Origin: Gnetum montanum
Taxonomy: Eukaryota > Streptophyta > Gnetopsida > Gnetales > Gnetaceae
Length of the DNA: 64,000 bases
Reading direction: 5' to 3'
Assembly: GCA_015680685.1 (NCBI GenBank)
Contig: MNCI01007828.1
Span: forward strand, 1-64,000
Part shown: in pieces, positions 1 through 12,175 of the stretch
How the letters are laid out: the number at the start of each line of letters is the position of its first letter
Position numbering within the stretch: position 1 is the stretch's first letter
Translations under genes and position numbers: made by a program
The notes under the pieces: generated by a model
Told to the model about the DNA's origin: nothing
The model's input: the letters and a program-made list of their open reading frames with translations, nothing else
Databases searched by the model: none

Positions 1-11
1 GAGGACACTCG

Positions 12-1775
12 TTGGTGGTCGCATCCCAAATGGTCGCCAACATAACTATGCCGCCACAAACTATTTATCAGCACATCCCTATGGTGCGCAACACGCTTAT
101 CACGGCTACCCTACTGCATGTCCATACTGTACCTACTTCGCAACTACAGATAACTTCTATGTCAATTCCTATGTATGCATCTATTCCACATACTATGATA
201 GGCCTAGGCCTATCCACATGATGGACCTCGTTCACCTCTTCATCTGCTCTAGAACCGTCACAGGTGTCTCACTACATTTTCCCTCAGTCCTACCCAACCC
301 CGCAAACGGTACATCTTGGCCCGGGGCCATGTTCTGTCCCACCAGTAACCCAAATGGTCTATGCCTCTGTAGTCCCTCAGCCATCTACAATGTCACCAAG
401 TCTGGACCAAACGTTTTAGCTTATCGAGACCCTAACTGAGGAAATAAAATGCCTCAAAGCTATTGGGTTTGACACGGTACAAGTCATGGACTTTTATCAA
501 GATGACCCTGTCAACCCTGCAATCCTTGCTTTGGTATTACCACCTGAGATGTCTCTCTTGCACTTCACGCAGTACGACGAGGAGGGAGATTCCAATACAC
601 ATCTCGTCACTTTCTGGTCAGAGTCTTTGCTATTGCAACAATGGCCACATATGATCATTTGCATCTTCAACATGTCCCTAGCCAGGAAAGCCCTAGATTG
701 GTATCGCACATTGGCACGTTCATCCATTTCAACTTTGGAAGAACTCTTGACCTAGTTTGTGACATGCTTCAAATACAACTTGAAGCTAGAAACCACGCTG
801 GATTAGCTGATGAGCGTGAAACAAGACCCGCTAGAACCAGTCCAAAAATTCATTCAACATTGGAGCATGACCCTTAACGAAATCCATGAGCCCATCATGG
901 GGGCTCAGTTGTTAGCCATCTTTAAGGGTGCAGTGAATGACTTCATCAAGTCCAAACTGTATTATCTCACTCCATGATCTCTTAGCCAAGCTTTCGCTCA
1001 GACTAAAAGCATACAAGATGTGGCCGAGGCAAGCAAAGACCTAGCCTACATCGCTTACAAGAAAAAATTTGCAAAAAAGGACAAGGGTAAGGCCCCAACA
1101 ACCATAGTGGCCATTGTGGCAACTAAGGCTAAGCCCAAACCCAACAATAGCAAAAGCAAGAATAATAAGAAACTGGCCATACCTACAACTAACTTTTCGC
1201 ACAAACTAGGCCAAGCACTGCAACCCGCCACACCTGTGCCCGAGACATCTACATACACTAAGCCCAACTTCGAGCATAAATATCATTCAAAATACACCCC
1301 ACTGCCTCTCAAACCTTCAAGAATCTTAAAGAAATTGTTGGAAATGGGATACATCCAACACAAGCAGATGTCGGAGAAAGCAAACATGAGACATCAACAC
1401 TACTGCAAGCTCCTTAGGAATCCCTCTTTGGCCCTGCCCAATGAGCCTCTAGTTCCTAGGGGTTTCAGGCTAGATAGGTTTTGTGACTACCACCAACTAT
1501 GTGGTCATACCATGGATTATTATTTGTCATTGCAGGATGACATCCAAAGATTAATCAACCTGGGAAAACTAGTTCTGGATGAAAGCAACCCAGTACACCC
1601 TGAAAATCAATCTATGTATGTCTACACAAATTCCCTCAACACCAATAATTCCAATTACGTAATTAATGCCATCAGTATTGACAATGATCCCAGGCCACCC
1701 TTCCAGCCGTTTGCAATTCGTGTGCCTCAACGTAGTGCACCAATACCACCAATGGTTGGTCCAAGCTCGTAGCTA
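12..1775 (+). pseudogene. gag: gag polyprotein of element A (decayed)
   Basis: The gag capsid would form the cytoplasmic virus-like particle. All coding signal lies in forward frame 3. A proline-rich N-terminal part is followed by the retrotransposon gag domain: MDFYQDDP at about 486, KALDWYRTLARSSISTLEEL near 690 and NDFIKSKLYYLTP near 940. A lysine-rich linker follows (about 1050-1180). The C-terminal knuckle-like motif FCDYHQLCGHTMDYY (about 1481) has Tyr where the last Cys of the C-x2-H-x3-C-GH-type finger is expected; element B keeps that Cys. In-frame stops at about 219, 418, 753, 805 and 976 mostly fall where sister copies have Gln or Arg codons, as expected for C-to-T decay. The true start is outside the window. 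Confidence 0.85.
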
Positions 1776-2125
1776 CCCTTCATCTTGAAAGTCCCACCAT
1801 AGGCATTTACCTCTGCACCACCTATAGGCAAGGTCACATGACCCTATTAGTTAACACCTCTAGCTCCATTCATCATCAGGGGACCAACATCTTTGACAAC
1901 CCCCATCCTGTGCGACAATATTAAATAGCCTCCTTGTCCCACAAGGCGAGAATCCCACTTAGTGGGTGAGACGTCAAAGGAAAGTACCATTAAAGGTATC
2001 TCCAAGCCTACACCTTCATCCCTCGTATTTACACCTTCATCACCAAAGATGAAGGTTGACACGATTACACAGCCTACATTACTTTGCTAACAAGGATCTG
2101 AACCTAGGTCCGAGGTTGTCTCTCC

Positions 2126-3107
2126 TTGAGAGATTTGTCTTCTAGGATGAATCGAAGAGGAGGAAAGTGTCAAACAAGAGGGAAGCCAAGACTTCTTGGA
2201 TGCCCTCACCCAAGTCAGGCAAGCCCTAAAGTAGAAAAATGCTACATTGAGCTGGTACGACCTAGTCATGGCATTTGTACCTCACCAAGAGGCTCTAGTC
2301 CACATGTTAACGGTGATTCTGGTCGACGGGAACATGTCAACAGAAGAGGAAGTGATCCACTTGGTAATGCTTCCCTCTATACCCACGAAGTCTACAACAT
2401 CTCAATTAATATTTAGTAATGACGCCATTAGTGAGGATCTCGAAGGGGGTCAAGTGACTACGGTGCCTCTCTTTATCACAATTTGGGTTGGCCAATACCG
2501 GATCTGGAGGGTACACGTTGATGATGGGGCTACCACGAATGTCATTCCCTTTCCTGTTGTGGAGAATTTGGGGTTGGTCGACCAGATCAAACCAACACTG
2601 ACATCGTGTCTAAGGCCATTCAATGGGGCATACATCCTAGTGAAGGGCATGATTCATGTAAACTTCGTAGCAGGGGACCATTCCCCACAGATGCAGCGTT
2701 CATCGTAGTCAAAGAAATGCCTAGGTTTAACCTAATCTTGGGGAGATCATGGTTAGTGCAACTCAGGGCTATCTCCTCACCTATACACCAAGAAATCCAC
2801 TTACCATACATAGGTAGGGAGGTGGTAATCCATGGTGATGAAGTGGTAACGCAAGCAATCAGAAACATAGGCATGGAACAGGGTTCAAAAGTTACAACCT
2901 CTATGGATGAAGCACCTGTTCGTGCATGCATTAATCATGCAATGGAAGGGTCGGTCCAGCGAACCGACCCTCAAATCAAAAATTCATGGGTTGAGTTTCC
3001 CTTCCAAGTGAAGGACAATGACATGAACGGGGGCCTTGGTGAAACACCTCGACCTTATGTTCTGATCAACCAGTGATGGGTCAAGAAGCAGCTGCTCATA
3101 GCATAGC
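2126..3107 (+). pseudogene. aspartic protease domain of element A (frameshifted)
   Basis: This is the retropepsin that would cleave the polyprotein. It begins with a linker (SWYDLVMAFVPHQEALV, from about 2247) shared by all copies, then the active-site segment HVDDGATTNVIPF at about 2513, where DDGA stands for the usual D-S/T-G-A. The flap region and LILGRSWLVQL (about 2737) follow. The frame changes from 3 to 2 near 2683, where a C present in element C (accActtcccc) is missing. The C-terminal tail PRPYVLINQ ends at a TGA (3074) where C has CGA; the ancestral stop was probably the TAG near 3105. The antisense gene begins about 400 bp downstream on the other strand, so protease and RT are not contiguous. 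Confidence 0.8.
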
Positions 3108-3159
3108 AGCCCTACGGCTTCCCGCCCGATCACTATCCTTGTACATTCGTCATTTCCTT

Positions 3160-3365
3160 GCCTTGTTAGTATGCCAACCATTCGGCATGCTACACTATGG
3201 CTCGGAATGGCTGAAAACTAGCATCGCTACCTTATTACTTTATTAATGAACTAAAATAGACATTATTGCTTGTCACTTTAATTTGTCATGCAATGGCCCG
3301 AAATGGCCCAAAATTAGCAATGGCCCGAGATTGCCTAAAATTAGCATATGAAAGCATGAAAACTT
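3160..3365 (+). repeat. Degenerate array of the 'GGCCCGAAATGGCCTAAAACTA' type
   Basis: Copies of a unit built on GGCCCGAAATGGCC and AAAATTAGCA recur about every 25-40 bp after the end of gag-protease. The same motif lies at the equivalent place in B (23620-23935) and, reverse-complemented, in C (58320-58625). No reading frame is supported here. Confidence 0.6.
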
Positions 3366-3484
3366 TACATAATACACAAGTTAACACAAAATTGATTTCC
3401 TTGTTGAAGTTTTTCATTTCATTCAAAATTTTCACCTATTGGCAATGTTGCAAAATTTTTGAAAAAAAAAGAGAGCTCATGTTG

Positions 3485-6400
3485 TCATGGGTTGTCTCCG
3501 GTTGTAACACCTTCACCATTTGCCTCCACTTCATCTACTTGTGCATCACCTACTCCTGCATTGCCTTCTACCGATCTTGCATTCTCTCTCCCTGTGGGTC
3601 TCACACCCTCATCCGGAGCCTGCCCACAAGAATGACGTAGTTAGATAGGGCAAAAAATGTGATAAATGCAAGCTATAACATAACATGAAAGCAACTAACC
3701 TGAGAGGAGCCTTCACCAGTCTCAAGGGGTATCTGGTCTAGACCAAGCCTACGGCGACGCTAAATCTCCTCTATTGAAATATCCATCCAATGCCCATTGT
3801 TGGGTTTAGCATTCACTGCAGCAGCCTTCTCCCTTTCTGAAATCATCCATGTTAGAGGTTCCAGGGAAAGGGAAGTGATTTCAGTCTCTCCTGTATGAAG
3901 GTTCACCCTCGAGTCAGAAGATTCCGTGACCTCCACCCGCTCTTTAAACTTAGCATAGGCCTCAGAAGCACTGATGGCCTTCATGAATGCTTCATACGTG
4001 AATGCCTCCATAGTAGCATCTCTATATAGTTTTCGGTGGATCTCATTCTCTATCTTGTACATATTTTTATGGTCTCTCTAGATTTTACCCCATTTGAAGA
4101 CCTTAGCGCTGATGTCTTTCATGTCTTGGCGCTTCTGGGCCAGCAAATCCATCTGCCTTTGCTGTTCAACTATCTCACAGGTGGATTCAACGTTCTGATG
4201 AATGACAATCCAAAACCTAACATAGTCATCTACAGCCCTCTTCTAGTCAACTAGGTCAGGGTTGCAGTTTATAAGAAAAGCATTCCTTAACCTAAGATTC
4301 TCCACCTCGATAGCCAGGTCGGCCTATCTCTGCTTAGCCCTTTGGACCTGTTTTCACAAGTCCTCATTGGTGTGCCTACATTCCCACAGCAAGCATGCCA
4401 AGTGCAAGACACACTTATAAGCCTAATCAAATGTGCGACAAAACACCTCGGTCACGTCAGGCAAGAGTGTGGGCACCGTGCCAGCCTTCCTATTTTGTGC
4501 CGAGTCCCACTTGAGCTGAAAGGCTATTTAATGCACAGAGCATAGTAATCGCGTTAGCATAGCATAATCAACAAACTCGAAAGCCTTAACATAGCAACAT
4601 AAGGGTAGTTAACACTGATACTTACTCGCACGAGGGTCTACCTATTGAAGGCGTTTAATTATATCATCAACAACTCCCTGCATGAACATAAACTTGTCAG
4701 GGACGTCGGACCATGACTCTATACAAAGTGGAATAGGTCCCACGGTGTCAGTAGTAGCATCTGTTACATGATTAAGCATGTTAGCAAGGACCAAAGTGGA
4801 CTACGATAAGGCACACACAGAGCCCAGCTCACCAGCGTCTAGCCATAGTCTTTCTTCTTGTCAAGACAGGATGACCATGGTAGCCACAGTAGAGGGCCCT
4901 ACCAAATCCATGCAAGTCCCTTCCTCATGTGTTGGTGCCTTTCCTTTCAGGAGACCAGCATCTTTTTTATTTTGTGAGGAAACCTCTTCATTGGTAGGAA
5001 GAGGCTCTCTAATGATAAGAGACCCTACCCTGGAGACAGGAGGTCCATTATTCCTAACCGGGACCCTGTCCTTCGAAACTGGGACCTCCGTGTCTTTATT
5101 CGTCACCCCTGTCCTAAGGGCCAACACTTTCTCATTGCCTTCTGCTTCATCTTCTTCTTCCTCTGCTAAGTAAGAAAGGCATGTTTGTGTTGATTCAAAA
5201 CAAGCTGGTTCAAAATAGGTGCTACGTTATGCCACATTGCCTAGCACAGCATAGCATAGCAAACTATAATGAAATAAGAATTATACAAAAAACGCTTACC
5301 AATGGGGGTTTGCATCCACTGTAGCTTGAGCCACAATCTTTGTCCCTTCTCTTCATGAGATCTTTCCCTAGCTGGGGAAGGTCTCTTCCTTTGCAGCTCC
5401 TTGGGCACAATCTTAGCTATGAGACGTTCACCCTCTATCACGCTACCAGTTATAACAGGGGGGTCTCTCCTACATTGTCTTGGCTATGAGCGCTACGAAC
5501 TGCCAAACCTTTAGTCATTACAGACAACAACTCCCCAACCATTTTAGGAGGATCCTAGGCCTACATAGTTCAGAGGACTTGCCGAATCCATGGCTTGGAA
5601 ATTTGGTCATAGTCTAGCATGGACCAGACTCCATCCTCCTAGACCACTAGGAACTCCACAAAGTGCTTTAAACAGCCTATGTAGAAGGCATAGTGTATGT
5701 TAGAGTGGGACTCTATTTGCTCACAGAGTCCCAAAAACTCTGCCTACAATCCATTACATAGGAATTTGGCCCAGTTGTAATGGGCCACCTCCTCCATGAA
5801 TTCCTGCATTACCCAGGCTTGCTCAAGCCCAAGGACCTTCCCTTGGGTAAGCAATTGAGGGAATGCGTGGGCACGAAAGATCAGGTATATCCCCATGGTA
5901 GGGCTATCCTTAAGAATTTCCATGGGGAACCCTTTTCACTCCTTGGAGAGCCTCAGCCACTCCTCGATATGCTGCTTCTACAAGGTCAGCTCCTATTTTC
6001 CCTTTGACACTACGGGGGCATCATCGACAAGAATGCCAAACAGATCCGCAAATAGCTTGTCATTGATGTTGATGACCACTTGCATGCCCCGCATGTACAT
6101 GCGAAAATGACCCACCTTCCCATAGAAGGAGTTGACCAAGAAAAGCATCTCGGTAGCAGAGATGCCCGCATTTGGAGCCATGAACAAATCCATAAGCCTC
6201 ACCTTTTAGACTTTCTTGAGTAAAGAATCTGGGGCCACTCGTTCTAACCAGATCTAGCTCATCACTACTTCACCATATTTAAAGTAAATGTTTGCCCCTT
6301 GCCTCCTGGCAGTTACCACCATCACCTCATGAGGCTTCTTCACCCCTGCAACAGTTTCTACAAAACACACTTAGCCTAACAATGCAGATAATGCAAAGAC

Positions 6401-7880
6401 TATGAAAACACTTGAGCATGTGGCACCTGCCTTTTGATCCACCGAGTCTATACGGTAATGGGAATAGCGGGAGTTCAACCACCAGAACAGCTTCAAGCGT
6501 GACCTATTTAAAAGGTTCTCTCCATTCCTTGTCCAGCCAACCCTTCATTCAAAACTGATTGTATAAAGTGGCAAGCGTGCATGGGTAAGTATGGTATTCT
6601 CCCCCACACTGACCAATCACGCCCACCCACAGGCTCTTGGCAGAAGAAAACTCCCATAGGGATAGCTGTGTCATAGCTAGCAAATCTGGTTGATCATGAA
6701 CCTAGTCATCATCGATGTAGAACCTAGTGATAAACACACACTATTAGCATTCGGCCAGGTATAGTCGACGTCGCACAATGAAGTAAAGAAAAGATGCAAA
6801 ACTCACCTGCCAGCACAATAGACGGGCCCATGTGGGTTCTGAAAGTGCATCGCCATGTGACATGCGAGGTACAATGTGTTATATGGGTGATAGCATTGGT
6901 ATTCCGACATGTCCTAGATCCAGGCTAAATGCCTCAACCCTGTTGAGTGTTGGCTGGACCCCCCTCCCTACCTACTCGTGGTCACCTTATCGGAAAGGTA
7001 TCTCAGGATGCCCCGATTTACCCCTAGCAGCATGGCCTCTATTATGCTAGATGCCTACATTTCATCTAAGGAAGACCAAAAAATCACACTAAAGTGGTTG
7101 AGAAGGAATTGCAAGAAGTCTCATACCCCTGCCCTGAACCAAATCGCTTGATCTCCCACACGTATCGAAGGAGGAGGAGCGTTGGCCATAGGTTTGCTCA
7201 CATGGCACAGGACCCCTCCAAGGTCCAAAACAATCAGCCTAGACCTTGGCCCTACCCTACACAATGCAATCAACAAATGTTGGCATCACACTTGAACACA
7301 ATACATGCACAACATAGTAGCTTCTAGCAGTCCATAAGTATAGCATAGCATAAACCTCTGCCCATACATATCATAGCAAAGGTGTGAGAGCCTAGCATAA
7401 CAAAAACATGCAAATAGCTCAGCATAGCAGTAAAACAATTAGTGACATGCCCAAACAAAACATGCATCGCGATTCCACATTGCACATGACCTAACCCTCC
7501 CAAGGGTTTTACGTTACGACATGCCAAGGCCAAACAACTTAAATTTTCCCAACCTTACAGGCATGACAACCGTAGCAATAGTAGTCCCAGCGACCTTACA
7601 ATGAAACCTTTGCACATCAGCCATGACCAAAAAAGAGGCCATGGCAATGAAAAGGCTAAAACAATGCGACCATAGAAAACATAAATAGCAAAACAAATAG
7701 GACGCAGAACCATAGCAGAAAATAGAAAAATACGCAAAATGAAAAGAGTGAAGGAGGCATGAAAACTTACTAGGTCAATAGTGTGCTCTCTCATTCCAGA
7801 ATGCATGGTTGTGGCACGCGTCTCAAAGCCTTTTTCACCTTCTCAACCTTCACAAGCACAAAATGAGTCTTAGGAGCCAT
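3485..7880 (-). pseudogene. Antisense intron-containing gene of element A (unknown function)
   Basis: This gene lies on the strand opposite to gag and pol, between protease and RT. It starts at ATG 7880 (MAPKTHFVLVKVEKVKK) and ends at TGA 3485. Visible splice sites are: exon 1 7880-7771, donor GTAAGT; exon 3 ending at 6807, donor GTGAGT; exon 4 from 6723 after ATCACTAG; exon 5 6345-5300, donor GTAAGC; exon 6 from 5162; exon 7 ending 4626, donor GTAAGT; exon 8 4523-3700, donor GTTAGT; exon 9 3619-3485. Introns are about 80-140 bp, apart from longer ones near the start. Exon 5 holds the best conserved domain (LMDLFMAPN ... FADLFGILVDD), exon 6 is acidic, exon 8 is coiled-coil-like, and exon 9 ends GVTTGDNP. 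Stops occur inside exons. The function is unknown; the exon 5 domain weakly recalls Transposase_32-like plant proteins (inference). Confidence 0.75.
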
Positions 7881-8021
7881 GGCCCTCCTTACAGATTTAC
7901 AACCTTTACTGTAGAAATTTGTCTTTCTAGTCAACTACTTCGTGCTCCAAAATCGTCGTATGCTCTGATGAGCGTTCTGTTCTCCTATAGTGGAAACAAC
8001 AAAATCACCCGAGTTTAACCC

Positions 8022-8031
8022 ATATTTATAG
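8022..8031 (-). promoter_or_regulatory. TATA box of the antisense gene (element A)
   Basis: Read on the minus strand, CTATAAATATGGGTTTAA lies about 142 bp upstream of the conserved first ATG at 7880. The same TATA plus GGxTTAAAC context sits at 28781-28773 in B and 54059-54067 in C, at almost the same distance (135-146 bp). This supports a dedicated promoter. Confidence 0.65.
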
Positions 8032-8149
8032 CTGCAAGGGCAAGATGGGGAAACTTACCTCTTTCTCTTTCCGATTAATGCAGAGCACACTGTGCAACAC
8101 AGCATGCTCGCCATGACATCATAACACTATTAGCATTTAAGCCGTGACA

Positions 8150-8700
8150 CACTTCAAGCCAACTACTTGCCTTCCCGAAGATAAAGACCTTAAACTAACG
8201 AGCCTAGCATAGTTGCGCTCCTCAGGGTCCAAAAAGATCCTAAAAATAGTAGTTTCGACCCATTATGTTCATAGTCTGCAATGATGTTAAACTAACCATA
8301 TCCTTACACTAGAAGTCACCTTATCCTCTTCCACAAAGGTAGTATTACCCTTCCTAGTGGTTTCATGATTCCATTTTTGCACTGGCAGTTCAATACTTCT
8401 TGTACTCGCAATTTCCTTTTTTTTATTTTGCATATCAAGATTTTGCATGTTGCAATATGATAGTCCGAGATGACACTAAACTAGCAGTTTGGCATTTGCA
8501 TGTCGACAGTCACACGTTCCATTAGTAATTCTACACCCTTGCACCTTGATGGTCCGCCATGACCTTAAACTAGCAAACGTTCAATCTTTACATTACCTCA
8601 CTTAGTAAGTTGCATCTCGGTGTTGCTTTGTAGATTTTCATTTCACACAATCTCTGATGACCCTTACCCAGGATTTCATCTTATGATGGCAGGTCAAGCA
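8150..8700 (+). repeat. Degenerate 'ATGACxTTAAACTAGCA' array upstream of pol
   Basis: Several diverged units read like GTCCGAGATGACACTAAACTAGCA and GTCCGCCATGACCTTAAACTAGCA. They fill the space between the antisense promoter and pol. The equivalent arrays are at 28910-29060 in B and, inverted, at 53560-53890 in C. No coding potential was seen. Confidence 0.6.
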
Positions 8701-8773
8701 AGATATGGGAATCCATCGTGCCCTTTCCACACCTTTAATGTTAGTAGGGCCACAGGGCAAGCTCACAAGATAG

Positions 8774-11700
8774 TTGAACTCTGACATGATCAACTGGGGG
8801 ATGACTACGATTAACACTATAGCAGCCTTAGAAGCATCCCCAAATTGGCCCAGACACCTAGTCCAAGACCTAGATTTAGAGGCCAGGGATGTAACCGAGG
8901 ATCCTCTTGTCAAGATACCTATGACCACGTCAAAGGGGGAGGTAAAGACGTTAAGACTCAACTCCCTCCTAGACACACAAACACATGAAGGTGTAGTTAA
9001 AACTCTGCAGGATCACATCGATGTTTTCGCATGGTCACACAACAACATGCCAGGTCTGGATCCATGGCTGATTCAACATAACATTGTCCTAGATCCACAC
9101 GTAAAGGCAGTCAAGCAAAAGGCTCGTAAAATTAATCCAAAAATTGCACTAGTTGTGATGGATGAAATCACTAAGTTATACCAAGCAAGTTTCATCCGCG
9201 CAGTCGACTATTCACATTGGGTGTCCAACATCATTATAGTTTTGAAGAAAACGGAAGGGATACTAATCTATATAGACTTCTGAGACTTGAAAAAGGTAAC
9301 AATCAAAGACAACTTTCCACTCCTGAGTATTGATCAGCTCATTGACACCACGACTGGTCATGCTTTGATATCCTTCATGGATGGCTTCTCCGGATAGAAC
9401 CAAATGCACATAAACCTAGAGCACCAGCTATCAACAACCTTCATGACTCCATGGGGAATCTTTTGCTATACCATGATGCCTTTCAGACTCAAGAATGTTG
9501 GAGCAACCTACCAGCAAGCCATGACCTACGTTTTCAGTGACTACATCCTAGAAACATTAAACAATTACGTAGATGACATAGCAGTTAAGTTCAAGGAGGC
9601 AACTGATCACCCATGTGATCTAGGGGTAATCCTCAAGTGCTGCCAAATGCATGAGTTACGTATCAATCCTAAGAAGTGCATCTTTAGAGTAAAGACTAGA
9701 TGCATGTTAGGGTTCGTAGTATCAAAGGCTGGAATACAGGTGGACCTCGACAAAGTCAAGGCCATCGTCAATCTAGTGCCTCCCACAAACCTTAAGGAGT
9801 TACACGATTTACAAGGTAGGGTACAATTCATTTGAAGGTTCATAGCTAGGCTGACCAACAAGTTACACCCCATGCAACATCTTCTAAAAAAGAGGGTTGA
9901 CTTTGAATGGACAACCTAGTGTCAACAAGCCTTCGACAACTTGAAGAAGGAGCGCTTGCACCTCCCAACGGTGCACCCACCGCAAAGGGACAAGCCTTTC
10001 TTCATATACCTTACCACTTTTGACACATCCATAGTAGCACTGCTATGTCAAAAGTGGGATGATGGTTCTAAGATATTTGTGTATTACCTAAGCCATGCAC
10101 TAGTAGCATGTGAGGTGAAGTATAATGAAGTGGAGAGGAATTGCCTAGCCCTAGTGTTCACACTGAAGAAATGGTGGCATTACCTATTCAGTAGCACAAC
10201 CAACATCATTTGTAAAAGAAACATACTCCAGGCTATCACCAACAGCTTGTATGAAAGTAGCAGGATAGCCCAATGGAAGGTAATAACCATGAAGTTCGAC
10301 CTATGATATGTAAGTCAATCGTCGATAAAGGGTCAAGCCATAGCAGCCCAACTTACGGCCTCACCAGTCGACGACCAGGCTACCGTAGACGCAGAATTCT
10401 CAGACGAATACATTAGCAATGTTTCGATCATCCCGTCACATTTCAAGACTACCTTACATTTCGACGGTGCCTCAACTGTGCGCAGAGGTAGCACCGCTGC
10501 CATGATCACATTCCCCTATGGGGAAATGCACTCATCCACTTATCGTTTTGTGTTCCCTTGTACGAACAATGTGGTAGAATATGAGGGGCTACTCAGAGGT
10601 CAGTTAACTGCCCGAGCGCTACATATACAACATCTGGCAATTCGAGGAGATTCACAACTAGTCGTGAATCAAATCACTGAATTCTACACCTACAAGGCTA
10701 TGCACCTACAACCCTACTGCGACCTAGCAAAAATCCTACTCAAGCAATTTGCAACCATTGATGTGCAACATGTGCCACATAACGAGAACACCATAGCAGA
10801 TGCCCTAGCTACCCTCACATTAAACATCCCATCACATTCTTTGGCAAACCTGCCAATTGCAATCATAGAATGTGTAGAGCCTATCACGCAAGTAGAACAC
10901 ATGGCCTCTATCGACGCTACGGGTACCCCAGAGTGGTACGATAACATTAAAGCTTATTTATAGCATGGTGAACCCCTATATGGAGTGACATCAGCTTAGA
11001 GAGATATAATCCACAAGCATGCTCGACAATACATACTCATGGGAAATGATGCCCTATGCCGATGATCCTACAATGGGATATTGTTGGCATGCGTGGGTGG
11101 CGAGCAAGCACAAAAGGTAGTTAATGAGGTTCATGAAGGGCTATGCGGTGGACACATAGCACCTAGGGCTATGGCAGTGAAAATTAGAAGCCTAGGGTAC
11201 TATTGGCCCTACATGGAATGTGACTACCTATCGAAAGTCAAGACATGTGACACATGCCAGAGATATGAAAATCTCATACATGTAGCACCTACAGACCTGC
11301 ACCCAACGCAAATCATGTGGCCCTTCTAATGATGGGGACTAGACCTCATAGGGCCTATCATGCCTAAGTCCTCCGTAGGGCATAGCTTCATTATCATTAC
11401 CACAGAGTATTTTACCATGTGGGTGGAGGCTATTCCCCTAAGGAAAACGATGTCCCAGCAAATCTATCATTTCATCCTTGATAACATAGTAACTATGTTT
11501 GGGCTTCTGATGACTATTGTGACCGAAAATGGCCCACAATTTAGCAGTACAGAAACCCAAACCTTCAGTGGAAATATAGGCATTAAATAATCATTTTCTT
11601 CCCCTTATTATCCACAGGTGAAAGGGCAAGCGGAGGCTACAAATAAGTTCATCATCAACTTGCTGAAGCGGATGCTTAACAACAGGAAGAGGTGGTAGCA

Positions 11701-12175
11701 CGAGCAAATAATCTACGTCCTCTGAGCCTACCAAACAACTTGCAGAACTGCAACAAGTGAGACCCCTTACAATCTTTTTTATGGATCTGAAGTAGTATTG
11801 CCTCTTCAGCTGTAAGTACCCTCACTTCGGATGATCCTGTCCGACGTCGTGAATGAAGCCTAGAACAACGAATCGCAGACCATCAACCTCGACTCAGTGG
11901 AGGAGGAACGCATGCTGACACTGAGAAAAATCAAGCACTATCAGAACAAATAACAGCAAAAGCACTGTGCAGACCTGCATCGACGGCCAATGCAGAAGGG
12001 AGACCTCATCCTCAAGGTTGTCCGAGAGCACGTGAGAAAATTCTCAGCCAACTGGGAATGTCCTTACGTGGTCACTAAAGCCTTTGGAAATGGAGCCTGC
12101 TAATTGGAAGACATGGACGACAATGAGTTCGCCAACTCAATGAACCACACGTACCTCAAGCCATACTACGTCTGA
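8774..12175 (+). pseudogene. pol: pol of element A: RT, RNase H, archaeal-type RNase H, integrase (stops only)
   Basis: Forward frame 2 stays open in register from 8774 to the final TGA at 12173, broken only by about 17 stop codons. In order: the linker EDPLVKIPMTTSKGEVKTL; reverse transcriptase with the catalytic YVDD at about 9564; RT-associated RNase H (VALLCQKWDDGSKIFVYYLS, to about 10306); a second archaeal-type RNase H (FDGAS about 10460, EYEGL about 10577, RGDSQLVV about 10648, ADALA about 10798); the integrase zinc-binding segment ending CDTCQRY (about 11248); and the integrase core from WGLDLIGPI (about 11336). In the core the second acidic residue is Glu (TENGPQF) where B and C keep Asp. 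The C-terminal domain ends NHTYLKPYYV. The lack of frameshifts suggests silencing mainly by point mutation. Confidence 0.9.
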
